The notes under the pieces are model-generated. The model was given only the letters and a program-made list of their open reading frames with translations, did no database searches and was not told where the DNA came from. The translations under genes were made by a program, and so were the position numbers. 41,971 nucleotides of DNA from Streptomyces phaeochromogenes (lineage in GTDB: Bacteria; Actinomycetota; Actinomycetes; Streptomycetales; Streptomycetaceae), in assembly GCF_001418655.1 (NCBI RefSeq), contig NZ_LIQZ01000281.1:1-41971 (forward strand), given 5' to 3'. Shown one piece after another: positions 16,190-24,817 of this stretch (position 1 is its first letter; each line of letters starts with the position of its first letter).

Positions 16190-17371
16190 CTAACTCGCGG
16201 TGACGGTGGGTTGCCCCGGCACCGTGACCTCCGGCTCGCCTGACGCGACGCCGTCCGCCTCCATCTGCTCGGCGATCTTCATCGCCTCGTCGATGAGGGT
16301 CTCCACGATCTTCGACTCGGGCACGGTCTTGATGACCTCGCCCTTGACGAAGATCTGGCCCTTGCCATTGCCGGAGGCGACCCCCAGGTCCGCCTCCCTG
16401 GCCTCTCCCGGTCCGTTGACGACGCAGCCCATGACCGCGACGCGCAGCGGCACTTCCATGCCCTCCAGGCCGGCCGTGACCTCGTCGGCCAGTTTGTAGA
16501 CGTCGACCTGGGCCCGCCCGCAGGAGGGACAGGAGACGATCTCCAGCCGCCGCTGCCTGAGATTCAGCGACTCCAGGATCTGGATGCCGACCTTGCACTC
16601 CTCGGCGGGCGGCGCGCTCAGGGAGACCCGGATGGTGTCCCCGATGCCCTCGGCGAGCAGCGCTCCGAAGGCCACCGCGGACTTGATGGTCCCCTGGAAG
16701 GCAGGGCCCGCCTCGGTGACGCCGAGGTGCAGCGGGTAGTCGCACTGGGCCGCCAGCTGCCGGTAGGCGTTGACCATCACGACCGGGTCGTTGTGCTTGA
16801 CCGAGATCTTGATGTCCCGGAAACCGTGCTCCTCGAAGAGCGACGCCTCCCACAGCGCCGACTCCACGAGCGCCTCGGGCGTGGCCTTCCCGTACTTCTG
16901 GAGCAGCCGTCGGTCCAGCGAACCGGCGTTGACCCCGATCCGGATCGGCGTGCCGTGGTCCTTCGCGGCGCGCGCGATCTCCTTCACCTTGTCGTCGAAC
17001 TGCTTGATGTTGCCCGGGTTCACGCGGACCGCCGCGCAGCCCGCCTCGATCGCGGCGAACACGTACTTCGGCTGGAAGTGGATGTCCGCGATCACCGGGA
17101 TCTGAGACTTGCGCGCGATGGTGGCCAGCGCGTCCGCGTCGTCCTGTGTGGGACAGGCGACGCGGACGATCTGGCAGCCGGACGCGGTGAGTTCGGCGAT
17201 CTGCTGCAGAGTGGCGCCGATGTCCGACGTACGCGTCGTCGTCATCGACTGGACGGACACGGGTGCCCCGCCCCCGACCGCCACCGGTCCGACCTGGATC
17301 TGCCGCGACACACGGCGCTCCGCGATCGGCCGGACCGGCACCTCGGGGAGGCCCAAGGAGATGGCGGTCAT
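16190..17371 (-). CDS. ispG: 4-hydroxy-3-methylbut-2-enyl diphosphate synthase (flavodoxin-type)
   Basis: A 393-aa iron-sulfur enzyme of the MEP pathway converting MEcPP to HMBPP. Family motifs: QSMTTTRTSD, ADIHFQPKYV, VRVNPGNI, and the three [4Fe-4S] ligands C281 and C284 (CPSCGR) and C316 (GCVVNGPGE), with E323 near the cluster. Length is normal for bacterial IspG. It begins four bases after the hpnH stop, so it is co-transcribed with hopanoid genes. Together with dxs it should raise isoprenoid precursor flow when hopanoids are made. Confidence 0.96.
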   Translation of the reverse strand: MTAISLGLPEVPVRPIAERRVSRQIQVGPVAVGGGAPVSVQSMTTTRTSDIGATLQQIAELTASGCQIVRVACPTQDDADALATIARKSQIPVIADIHFQPKYVFAAIEAGCAAVRVNPGNIKQFDDKVKEIARAAKDHGTPIRIGVNAGSLDRRLLQKYGKATPEALVESALWEASLFEEHGFRDIKISVKHNDPVVMVNAYRQLAAQCDYPLHLGVTEAGPAFQGTIKSAVAFGALLAEGIGDTIRVSLSAPPAEECKVGIQILESLNLRQRRLEIVSCPSCGRAQVDVYKLADEVTAGLEGMEVPLRVAVMGCVVNGPGEAREADLGVASGNGKGQIFVKGEVIKTVPESKIVETLIDEAMKIAEQMEADGVASGEPEVTVPGQPTVTAS

Positions 17372-17375
17372 GACG

Positions 17376-18398
17376 TCACCCGCGGTTTCCGGAGACGGTG
17401 TCGCGGGCGGCCCGCAGGGATTCCTTGAGGGAGCCCATGGTGGCCAGGACCGCGGTCGGCTCGTAGCCGCAGTGCGCCATGCAGTTGGCGCAGCGCGGAT
17501 CCTTGCCGCGGCCGTACGAATCCCAGTCGGTGTCCTCGATGAGTTCTCGGTACGTCGTGACGTACCCGTCGCTCATCAGGTAGCAGGGCTTCTGCCAGCC
17601 GAAGAGCGAGTAGTTGGGGATCGCCCACGCCGTGCACGGGAAGTCGACCTTGCCCTCCAGGAAGTCCAGGAAGAGCGGGGAGTGGTTGAGCCGCCAGCGC
17701 CGCCGGTTGCCGCCCGCGAAGGCCTTCTTGAACAGTTCGCGGGTCTGCTCCACGCCCAGGAAGTGCTCCTGGTCGGGCGCCTTCTCGTAGGCGTACGCGG
17801 GCGAGATCATCATCTCGTCCACCTTCAGGTCGTCATTGAGGAAGTTGAGGACCTCGATGATCGTCTGCGGGGTGTCGGTGTTGAAGAAGGTCGAGTTGGT
17901 GGTGACCCTGAAGCCCCGCTTCTTGGCCTCCTTGATGGCCTCCACGGCCTCGTCGAACACACCCTCCTTCGCCACGGACTCGTCGTGCCGCTCCTTCAGG
18001 CCGTCGATGTGCACGGCGAACGCGAAGTACGGCGAGGGCGTGAACTTGTCCATCTTCTTGCGCATCAGCATGGCGTTGGTGCACAGGAAGACGTACTTCT
18101 TCCTGGCCACCAGCTGCCGCACGATCTCGTCGATCTTCGGGTGCATCAGGGGCTCGCCGCCGGCGATGGACACCATCGGCGCCCCGGACTCCAGCACCGC
18201 CCCGACGGCCTGGGCCACCGGCATGCGCTGCTTGAGCACTCCGGCCGGGTGCTGGATCTTGCCGCAGCCCTCGCATGCCAGATTGCAGGCGTAGAGCGGT
18301 TCAAGCTCGACGATCAGCGGAAACTTGTCCCGCTTGCGCAGTTTCTGTTCAAAGAGATACGTCGCGACCTTGATGGTCTGGCGGAGCGGCATGGCCAT
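17376..18398 (-). CDS. hpnH: Adenosylhopane synthase HpnH (radical SAM)
   Basis: A 340-aa radical SAM enzyme that joins the 5'-deoxyadenosyl radical to diploptene to give adenosylhopane. The ATG at 18398 is chosen because AGGAGGTGAG lies just upstream and the family N-terminus MAMPLRQTIKVATYLFEQK follows. The cluster motif CxxxCxxC is C38, C42 and C45 (CNLACEGC), followed by SIAGGEPLMHP and, at the C-terminus, a second Cys group (CANCMAHCGYEP). Five bases separate it from hpnG, and its ribosome site lies in the hpnG tail. Confidence 0.95.
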   Translation of the reverse strand: MAMPLRQTIKVATYLFEQKLRKRDKFPLIVELEPLYACNLACEGCGKIQHPAGVLKQRMPVAQAVGAVLESGAPMVSIAGGEPLMHPKIDEIVRQLVARKKYVFLCTNAMLMRKKMDKFTPSPYFAFAVHIDGLKERHDESVAKEGVFDEAVEAIKEAKKRGFRVTTNSTFFNTDTPQTIIEVLNFLNDDLKVDEMMISPAYAYEKAPDQEHFLGVEQTRELFKKAFAGGNRRRWRLNHSPLFLDFLEGKVDFPCTAWAIPNYSLFGWQKPCYLMSDGYVTTYRELIEDTDWDSYGRGKDPRCANCMAHCGYEPTAVLATMGSLKESLRAARDTVSGNRG

Positions 18399-18403
18399 CT
18401 GGC

Positions 18404-19048
18404 TCACCTCCTGGGGAGCAGCAAAGAACGGTGCCATTCGAAGAAAGCTGGAAGAACGGCACGAAGAACGCGGAAGGCTGATATTCCACCGCGCACCGTG
18501 CCGATCCGGACGAGTTCATGTTCTGGAGCGTCCACGACCACCCGGACGGCCGCAACCGGGCGCATGCCCGCGCGGACGGCGCTGTGGAGCGTGGCCGCCG
18601 ACTCCATGTCGACCGCGATCGCGCCGGTCGCGAGCAGTTCCGACCGTTCCTGACCGCGGACGACGTGATCGGAGCCGGTGAGCGGCCCCGTGTGGACGGT
18701 GCGCCCGGGCAGGGCGCGTGCCAGTTCCTTGACGAGCAGATCGGTGCCCACGCAGGGCGTGGTGCCGCGCGGGTCCCGGGTCTCGTCGGCGACGACCAGG
18801 TCCCCCGGGTGCATGCCGGGGGCGAGCCCGGCACAGAAGCCCGTGGCGAGGACGGCCGCCCCGCTCAGCGCCGGGCGGGCCAGGGCCCGGGTGACCGCCC
18901 GTTCGGCGGCACCCGGCCCCATGCCCGTACGCAGCACGGTGACCGGGCCGTCGGCCCTGCCCCGGTCGCCGCCGGTGCGCAGGGCCAGCTGCTCGATGCC
19001 GAGCGCGCAGGCGATCAGCAGCGGGGCGGCGCCCGGTGTCGTGCTCAT
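18404..19048 (-). CDS. hpnG: Hopanoid nucleoside phosphorylase HpnG
   Basis: A 214-aa member of the purine/uridine phosphorylase family (PNP/MTAP-like). It is expected to cleave adenine from adenosylhopane, giving the ribosylhopane precursor. Features: MGPGAAERAV, ATGFCAGLAPGMHPGDLVVADETRD, and AVDMESAATLHSA near residue 150, the usual ribose-binding MES motif. Its ATG overlaps the shc stop as TGATG, indicating coupling. It lies between shc and hpnH, the standard hopanoid order. Confidence 0.92.
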   Translation of the reverse strand: MSTTPGAAPLLIACALGIEQLALRTGGDRGRADGPVTVLRTGMGPGAAERAVTRALARPALSGAAVLATGFCAGLAPGMHPGDLVVADETRDPRGTTPCVGTDLLVKELARALPGRTVHTGPLTGSDHVVRGQERSELLATGAIAVDMESAATLHSAVRAGMRPVAAVRVVVDAPEHELVRIGTVRGGISAFRVLRAVLPAFFEWHRSLLLPRR

Positions 19049-21066
19049 CAGCTCGCCCTGCCGAAGGAGCCCTGCCGGTCGGCGAACGGTTCGCCGTTGA
19101 CGTACCGGCCGAGCGCGGTGAGCGGGAAGACCTGCCGGTAGAGGTTGTAGTTGATCGAGAAGTCCCACGGGAACCCCGTACCGGTGAAGTACGGCTCGTC
19201 CCAGGAGCCGTCCGCCAGCTGGGTCTCCGCGAGCCACGCGACTCCGCGCTCGGCGGCCTTTGAGTCGCGCTCCCCGGCCGCGAGCAGCGCCAGCAGCGCC
19301 CACCCGGTCTGGGAGGCGGTCGAGGCGCCGCGCCCGCTCCACTCGGCGACGTCGTGGTAGGAGCGCAGATCCTCGCCCCAGCCGCCGTCGTCGTTCTGCA
19401 CGGTCTCCAGCCACGCCACGGCCCGGCGGATCGCGGGATGCGACCCGGGCAGTCCGGCGGCGACCAGCGCGGGCACCACCGACCCGGTTCCGTATACGTA
19501 GTTGACGCCCCAGCGGCCGAACCAGGCGCCGTTCGCCTCCTGTTCGGCGAGCAGCCACTCGATGCCGCGGCGGGTGCGCGGGTCGTGGGAGAGTCCCTCG
19601 ACCGCGAGCATCTCCACGACGTGCGCGGTGACGTCGGCGGACGGCGGGTCGATGACCTCGCCGAAGTCGCAGAACGGCAGCCGGTTGGGGAAGGGGCTGG
19701 TGTTGTCGACGTCGAACGCGCCCCACGCGCCGTTCCTCGACTGCATGCCGAGGTTCCAGCGCACCCCGCGCCCGATGGCCTTCTCCATGCGCTCCGGGTC
19801 GTGGTGCTTGACGCGGCGCAGCGCGAGGACGACCTCGGCGGTGTCGTCGATGTCGGGGTAGTTGTCGTTGTGGAACTCGAACGCCCAGCCGCCCGGCGGC
19901 AGATGGGGCCGCTTGACCGCCCAGTCCCCCGGGCGGACGATCTCCTCTCCGAGCATCCAGTCCGCGGCCTTCACCAGCTGCGGATGGTCGGCGGGCACGC
20001 CCGCGTCGGCGAGCGCGATGGTCGCGAGGCAGGTGTCCCACACCGGCGACTGGCAGGCCTCGATCATCCGGGCCCCGTCCTCGCGCCAGACGGTGAACCG
20101 GTCGAGGGACGCCAACCCCTCGCGCATCACCGGGTGTTGGAGGTCGTAGCCCAGCAGGTGCAGCGCGATGATCGAGTACACGGCGGGCGGCTGGATGCCT
20201 CCCCAGCAGCCGTCGTTCTCCTGCCGCTCGATGATCCAGCGGGCGGCGGTGTTCATCGCGGCCCTGCGGAGTCTGCGCGGCGCGACCTTGCGGTAGGTGT
20301 GCAGAACCTTGTCGAGCCGCTGGAAGACCCCGTCCCAACTCCCCACGGGAGCAAGGGGCTTGACCGGGTTCGGGTTGCCCGCGTCGGTGTGCAGCTCGTC
20401 GAGCGGGAACGGCGCGGGCCGCACCGGACGCTTCGCCGAGACGACGGTGAGCGGCACGATGGTCTGCCGCGCCCAGCAGCCGAAGTCGTAGATGTTGAGC
20501 GGCACCCACTTGGGGAAGTAGATGAGCTCCGGCGGGAGTTCGGGCAGGTCGTCCCACTTCCACCAGCCGAACAGCGCGAGCCAGATCCGGGTGAAGACCC
20601 GGGCCGAGGCGATGCCGCCCCGCTCGCGGATCCACGCGGACGCCCTCGCCATGTGCGGCTCGTCCGGCGCGTCACCGGCCAGCCGCAGGGCGACGTACGC
20701 CTCGATGGTGGTGGAGAGTTCGCCAGGTCCGCCGTAGAAGGTGGCCCAGGTGCCGTCCTCGCGCTGCTCGCCGCGGATGAAGAGGCCGGCGGCGCGGGTG
20801 GTCGCCTCGTCACGGATACCCAGGAACTGGCGCAGCAGCAGGTCTTCGGCGTCCATCGTGACGTTGGTCTCGAGGTCGCCCTTCCACCAGCCCTGGGCGT
20901 CCTGCGTGGAGAGCAGGAAGTCGGTGGCGCGCAGTATCGCGCGCTCGGCGGCGTCTCGGGGATCGACTGTCCCGGCCGCCTCGGGAGTCGTGGCTTGTGT
21001 GGTTTCGCTGGCCGCGGCTGCCCGGGGCGGCAGGGCCCCGGTGCTTCCGTCGGTCGTCGCTGTCAT
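19048..21066 (-). CDS. shc: Squalene-hopene cyclase
   Basis: About 672 aa from ATG 21066 (GAAGGGGA upstream; ATG 21090 adds eight residues). It cyclises squalene to hopene/hopanol in one step at the membrane. The catalytic acid motif is D405-I-D407-D408 (PDIDDTAEV). Several QW repeats are visible, e.g. QDAQGWWKGDLE, QREDGTWATF, QENDGCWGGIQ, QNDDGGWGED and QLADGSWDEPYFTGTGFP. A central hydrophobic, aromatic region (FTRIWLALFGWWKWDDLP) matches the membrane-channel area. Length is typical. It is 112 bases after the polyprenyl synthase, the largest gap inside the operon, so an internal promoter is possible. Confidence 0.96.
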   Translation of the reverse strand: MTATTDGSTGALPPRAAAASETTQATTPEAAGTVDPRDAAERAILRATDFLLSTQDAQGWWKGDLETNVTMDAEDLLLRQFLGIRDEATTRAAGLFIRGEQREDGTWATFYGGPGELSTTIEAYVALRLAGDAPDEPHMARASAWIRERGGIASARVFTRIWLALFGWWKWDDLPELPPELIYFPKWVPLNIYDFGCWARQTIVPLTVVSAKRPVRPAPFPLDELHTDAGNPNPVKPLAPVGSWDGVFQRLDKVLHTYRKVAPRRLRRAAMNTAARWIIERQENDGCWGGIQPPAVYSIIALHLLGYDLQHPVMREGLASLDRFTVWREDGARMIEACQSPVWDTCLATIALADAGVPADHPQLVKAADWMLGEEIVRPGDWAVKRPHLPPGGWAFEFHNDNYPDIDDTAEVVLALRRVKHHDPERMEKAIGRGVRWNLGMQSRNGAWGAFDVDNTSPFPNRLPFCDFGEVIDPPSADVTAHVVEMLAVEGLSHDPRTRRGIEWLLAEQEANGAWFGRWGVNYVYGTGSVVPALVAAGLPGSHPAIRRAVAWLETVQNDDGGWGEDLRSYHDVAEWSGRGASTASQTGWALLALLAAGERDSKAAERGVAWLAETQLADGSWDEPYFTGTGFPWDFSINYNLYRQVFPLTALGRYVNGEPFADRQGSFGRAS

Positions 21067-21178
21067 GGCTTCCCCTTCGTGCAGTGGCATGTCTCTGCTG
21101 TGGGTCCGCCGTCGGCCGGTGCTCGTTCTCCCGCGGCACCGGCCGGCGACTACGCGAGGCTTATTCGACCGATAGTGA

Positions 21179-22246
21179 TCATCTCTTTCGTACGACGACG
21201 AAGTCGGCGAGCTCCACGAACTGGGCCCGTACGTGGTCCGGCATGAGGATCGTGTCGAGCGCCTCGATGGCGATGGTGTGCTGGCGGCGCGCCTCCTGGG
21301 CGGTCCACTCGCGGCCTCCCGCCTCCTCGATGAGCGCGGCACGTACGGCGAACTCCTCCTCGGAGAAGTTCTCGAAGTCGCTGCTCTTGGCGTCCTCGGC
21401 GAGCAGTTCACCGAGACGGTCGGAGGCCGGGCCGCCCGCCGCGAGCGCGGCCACGACCGGCAGGGACTTCTTGCGCTGGCGCAGATCGCTCCAGGTCTGC
21501 TTGCCGGTGGCCACCGGGTCGCCCCAGATGCCGAGCAGGTCGTCGACGGCCTGGAAGGCGAGGCCGAGGTGGTAGCCGTACTTCTCCAGCGTGTCGGCGG
21601 TGACGTCGTCGGCGCCGCCGAGAACGGCGCCGATGGAGCAGGCGCAGGCGAGCAGGGCGCCCGTCTTGTTGCCCTCCATCTCCAGGCACTCCTCGACGCT
21701 GACCCGGTCGCGGTGCTCGTAGGAGATGTCCTGTGCCTGACCGTCGATCAGGGCGCGGGTGGCGGTGGTCAGGCGGCGCGTGGCACGGCCCGCCTCGACC
21801 GTGCCGAGCTCCAGAAGCAGCTCGTTGGCCAGCGCGAACAGGGCGTCACCGACGAGGATGGCCTGGGCGGGGCCGTGCACCTTCCAGACGGTGTCACGGT
21901 GGCGGCGCTGCTCGTCGCCGTCCATCAGGTCGTCGTGCAGGAGCGAGAAGTTGTGCACCAGTTCAACGGCGACCGCGCCCGGCACACCCACCTCGGGGGC
22001 CGCACCGGCGGCCTCGGCGGACATGACGGCGAGGGCGGGACGTACGGCCTTGCCGCCGTCTCCCTCCGCGGGGTTGCCTTCGGCGTCGATCCAGCCGAAG
22101 TGGTAGGCGGCGACGGTGTCCATGGGAGGGGCGAGGCGGTTGATGGCCGCCCTCAGTACCGGAGTGGCCAGGGTCCGGCCGCGCTCCAGGAGCGCGGTCA
22201 CGTCCACCGCGTCGGCAGCCGTCGATGCCGGGGGCACAGTGGGCAC
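21179..22246 (-). CDS. Polyprenyl (farnesyl-type) diphosphate synthase
   Basis: A 355-aa trans-isoprenyl diphosphate synthase from GTG 22246, with GAGGAGA upstream. First Asp-rich motif: D105-D106-L-M-D109 (LLHDDLMDG). Then GDALFALANELLL, EGNKTGALLACACSIGAVLGG, and the second Asp region QAVDDLLGIWGD followed by SDLRQRKKSLPV. Placed between squalene-forming genes and shc, it most likely supplies farnesyl diphosphate for squalene. GGPP synthesis cannot be excluded from sequence alone. Confidence 0.9.
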   Translation of the reverse strand: MPTVPPASTAADAVDVTALLERGRTLATPVLRAAINRLAPPMDTVAAYHFGWIDAEGNPAEGDGGKAVRPALAVMSAEAAGAAPEVGVPGAVAVELVHNFSLLHDDLMDGDEQRRHRDTVWKVHGPAQAILVGDALFALANELLLELGTVEAGRATRRLTTATRALIDGQAQDISYEHRDRVSVEECLEMEGNKTGALLACACSIGAVLGGADDVTADTLEKYGYHLGLAFQAVDDLLGIWGDPVATGKQTWSDLRQRKKSLPVVAALAAGGPASDRLGELLAEDAKSSDFENFSEEEFAVRAALIEEAGGREWTAQEARRQHTIAIEALDTILMPDHVRAQFVELADFVVVRKR

Positions 22247-22305
22247 AGTCTCTCCTCTTGTGGTGATACGGGGGGTGCGGGGGCCCGCCGCGCTCAGTTC
22301 GAGCG

Positions 22306-23730
22306 TCACGCCGCCTCCTCGAAGAGCTCGAAGAGGTGGTCGCGGGGCCGGCCCAGGGCGCTCAGCGCGGCGTCCGCCGCACTCACGCCACTGCGGACCG
22401 CACTCTCCATGGTCGCGGGCCACCCTGTGGCGGTCCACGCGCCGGCCAGGTAGAGGCCGGGTGCCTTGGTGCGGGCGCCGGGCCGCAGCCGCCCGACGCC
22501 GGGGGTCGGAGCGAACGTCGCCGTACGCTCCCTGGTCACGAAGAAGTCCCGGACCTCGGCGCCGCGGGTGCCGGGCAGCAGCCGCTCCAGCTCCGGCAGG
22601 TACCGCTCGCGCAGTGCTGAGACGGGTTCGTCGATCTCGTCCTGCGCGGCCGACTGCGACAGCGCGAGGTACTGGCCGTCCGAGAGCCCGGACGCCTCGG
22701 TCCGGTCGAAGACCCACTGCACCGGCGAGCCGAGCGCGGCGAAGAACGGCCGACTGAGCACCTTGCGGTCGTACACGACGTGGATGTTGAGGATCGGCGC
22801 CGTACCGATGTCGAGGAGCTGTTCAGGGGCGTCGAGGGCGCCGTCGGGCAGCAGATCGTGGGCCTCGCGCTGCGGTACGGCGAGCACGACCGCGTCGGCG
22901 TCGAGCGTCTCGCCGGGAACCTGAACGCCCCAACGCCCGTTCTCGTTGAGGGAGATGGAGGTGACCCGTGTCCGGAGTTCGGTACGGACGCCCGCGGAGT
23001 CGAGCGCCTTGCGGGCCAGCCGGTCGTGCAGTTCACCCAGCGGGACGCGAGCCCAGCCGATGTCGGCCGCGCCCGGATCGGACAGCAGACCGGTCTTGAA
23101 CACCATCGCGGCGAGGGCGAGCGACGAGTCGCCGGCCACCGCGTTGAGGGTGGCGACCCCCACCAGGTCCCACAGTGCCTCGATGGCACGCTCCGACTGA
23201 CCGTGCGCGGCCAGCCAGGTGCCGAAGTTCTGCGCGTCGAGCGCCGGATCCGCGAGGTCGAGGCCCTTGAGGGCCAGCGCGGCACGTCCTACTTTGGCGC
23301 GCTCGGCGAGCGACAGATGGGGATAGGTCGCGAGGCTTTTCGCCAGATGCAGCGGTACGGGCAGAGCCGTGCGGCCGATTCTGCCGAGTCTGCGTCCGGG
23401 TTTCGCCTCCGCGTCGAGAACGGGCACGTCGAGACGATCCTGCAGGGGAGCAAGCTCTGCTCCGTCGACGCGGTCGAGGAACCAGCGGTACGCGGTGCAG
23501 CAGCGCAGATACACATGCTGGCCGTTGTCCACGGTGAGGGCGCCGCGCTGGAAGGAGAAGGCCAGCCCGCCGAGGCGCGGCCTGCCCTCCACCAGCGTCA
23601 CGCGCACCCCGGAGTCGGCGAGCGCGAGCGCGGTGGTGATTCCGGCGAGCCCCCCGCCGACCACCACGGCCGTCGCCGGGCGGCTCCGCCGATCCGCGTC
23701 GAGCCCCTCGTCCTGCGTCGTGTCGTTCAT
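22306..23730 (-). CDS. hpnE: Hydroxysqualene dehydroxylase HpnE (FAD-dependent)
   Basis: A 474-aa amine-oxidase/phytoene-desaturase-fold flavoprotein. The dinucleotide-binding motif AVVVGGGLAGITTALALADSG is near the N-terminus, followed by VEGRPRLGGLAFSF and DNGQHVYL. The C-terminal FAD motif is GLYLAGAWTATGWPATMESAVRSG. It follows HpnC and HpnD, matching the three-step route FPP to presqualene-PP, to hydroxysqualene, to squalene. Its ATG overlaps the stop of the small upstream ORF (ATGA). Often labelled phytoene desaturase; the context makes HpnE much better. Confidence 0.93.
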   Translation of the reverse strand: MNDTTQDEGLDADRRSRPATAVVVGGGLAGITTALALADSGVRVTLVEGRPRLGGLAFSFQRGALTVDNGQHVYLRCCTAYRWFLDRVDGAELAPLQDRLDVPVLDAEAKPGRRLGRIGRTALPVPLHLAKSLATYPHLSLAERAKVGRAALALKGLDLADPALDAQNFGTWLAAHGQSERAIEALWDLVGVATLNAVAGDSSLALAAMVFKTGLLSDPGAADIGWARVPLGELHDRLARKALDSAGVRTELRTRVTSISLNENGRWGVQVPGETLDADAVVLAVPQREAHDLLPDGALDAPEQLLDIGTAPILNIHVVYDRKVLSRPFFAALGSPVQWVFDRTEASGLSDGQYLALSQSAAQDEIDEPVSALRERYLPELERLLPGTRGAEVRDFFVTRERTATFAPTPGVGRLRPGARTKAPGLYLAGAWTATGWPATMESAVRSGVSAADAALSALGRPRDHLFELFEEAA

Positions 23731-23867
23731 CGTGCACCTTCCCCCGAAGCCGGGCCGTGCTGATCGAGCAGTGCACGGTCGGCCGTTGAAGTCAGGGACG
23801 CGGTCCCCGACCGGAGGGTTGCGCGCCGTTTCCCGGGACTTGCGTCATCTTGGCCCAAAGTGTCCAT
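23727..23867 (-). CDS. 46-aa conserved-looking small protein between hpnD and hpnE (DUF6380-like)
   Basis: Frame MDTLGQDDASPGKRRATL... to ...GPASGEGAR. Both ends are tightly coupled: its ATG overlaps the hpnD stop (TGATG) and its stop overlaps the hpnE ATG (ATGA). The core RRATLRSGTASLTSTADRA is polar and basic with no TM helix. From memory it resembles short Streptomyces DUF6380 proteins, which is the reason to treat it as a gene rather than spacer. Function unknown; it could be a small scaffold or simply a translational relay. Confidence 0.65.
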   Translation of the reverse strand: MDTLGQDDASPGKRRATLRSGTASLTSTADRALLDQHGPASGEGAR

Positions 23868-24817
23868 CAAGCGCGCCTCCTGATGGTTCGGCGCGAGACG
23901 TGCCGGGCGTCGAGACCGGAAAGGCCCCGCACGGCGACGTACGCCTTCTCGCGGCCGGGCAGCGAGACACGGCCGCGCAGGACGGCCTCCGGCTCGCGCT
24001 CGATGCGGTCGAGGAGGCGGCGGTAGATGCCGGCCATGGCGGCGACGCAGGCGCCGCTGCGGCGGTCCAGCATGGGCAGCAGCCGGTAGCCCTCCGCGAA
24101 AAGCGCGCGGGCCCGTCGCACTTCGAAGTGGACGAGGCCCGCGAAGTCGGAGCCGGCCGGTGGATGCGCTCCGTCGAAGCCGGCCGAGCAGCCGAATTTC
24201 GCCAGGTCGTCCGCGGGCAGATAGGTCCGCCCGTCCTCGGCGTCCTCGCGAACGTCCCTGAGGATGTTGGTGAGTTGCAGCGCGAGCCCGAGCGTGTCGG
24301 CATACTCGGGCGCCCGCTCGGCGCCGCGCGCCCCCGGTTCCGTACCGAAGACGCCGAGCGAAAGGCGGCCGATGGCCCCTGCCACGCAACGGCAGTAGAC
24401 CTTGAGGTCGTCCCAGGTCTCGTAGGTCTCGCCGCGGACATCCATGAGGACGCCGTCGATCAGTTCGTCGAGGCCGTCGAGCGGGACCGGGAAGTGGTCC
24501 GCCGTGTGGCTGAGGGCGACCGCGACCGGGTCGGTGTCGTCCTCAGCCACGGAGCGGTCGCGGACCCGGGCGAGCAGCGCCCGGGTGTCTTCGAGGCGCG
24601 CGGCCTTGACGTCGGGAGCGAGCGTGCCGTCCCCGATGTCGTCGACGCGGCGCGAGAACGCGTACAGCGCCGACATGGCGCGACGCTTGGGCGTCGGCAG
24701 CAGTCTGATGCCGTACGCGAAATTGCGGGCCTGCTGCCCGGTGATCGCCTCGCAGTAGCTGTATGCGGCGAGTACCGGTGCGGACATGTGCGGCGGAGCC
24801 TCCACGGTCCGGATCAC
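23867..24817 (-). CDS. hpnD: Presqualene diphosphate synthase HpnD
   Basis: A 316-aa squalene/phytoene-synthase-fold enzyme joining two farnesyl diphosphates into presqualene diphosphate. Motifs: Asp-rich D59-D60-I-G-D63 in RRVDDIGDG, YCRCVAGAIGRLSLGVFG, and the second Asp-rich site NILRDVREDAEDGRTYLPADDLAKFG. GTG 24817 is preferred because it overlaps the hpnC stop (GTGA) and follows GAGGAGAGGG; ATG 24787 (MSAPVLAAY) is the alternative. It is part of the HpnCDE squalene module. Confidence 0.93.
   Translation of the reverse strand: MIRTVEAPPHMSAPVLAAYSYCEAITGQQARNFAYGIRLLPTPKRRAMSALYAFSRRVDDIGDGTLAPDVKAARLEDTRALLARVRDRSVAEDDTDPVAVALSHTADHFPVPLDGLDELIDGVLMDVRGETYETWDDLKVYCRCVAGAIGRLSLGVFGTEPGARGAERAPEYADTLGLALQLTNILRDVREDAEDGRTYLPADDLAKFGCSAGFDGAHPPAGSDFAGLVHFEVRRARALFAEGYRLLPMLDRRSGACVAAMAGIYRRLLDRIEREPEAVLRGRVSLPGREKAYVAVRGLSGLDARHVSRRTIRRRA

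Noticed and set aside
16161..16853. Extending dxs upstream to 16853
   Set aside because: The extra frame lies antiphase within ispG and has no Dxs similarity. The family N-terminus begins at GTG 16160.
22306..23730. Calling this gene phytoene desaturase in a carotenoid cluster
   Set aside because: The neighbours are hpnC, hpnD and shc and no carotenoid cyclase or crtI/crtB pair is present, so HpnE in hopanoid synthesis fits better.
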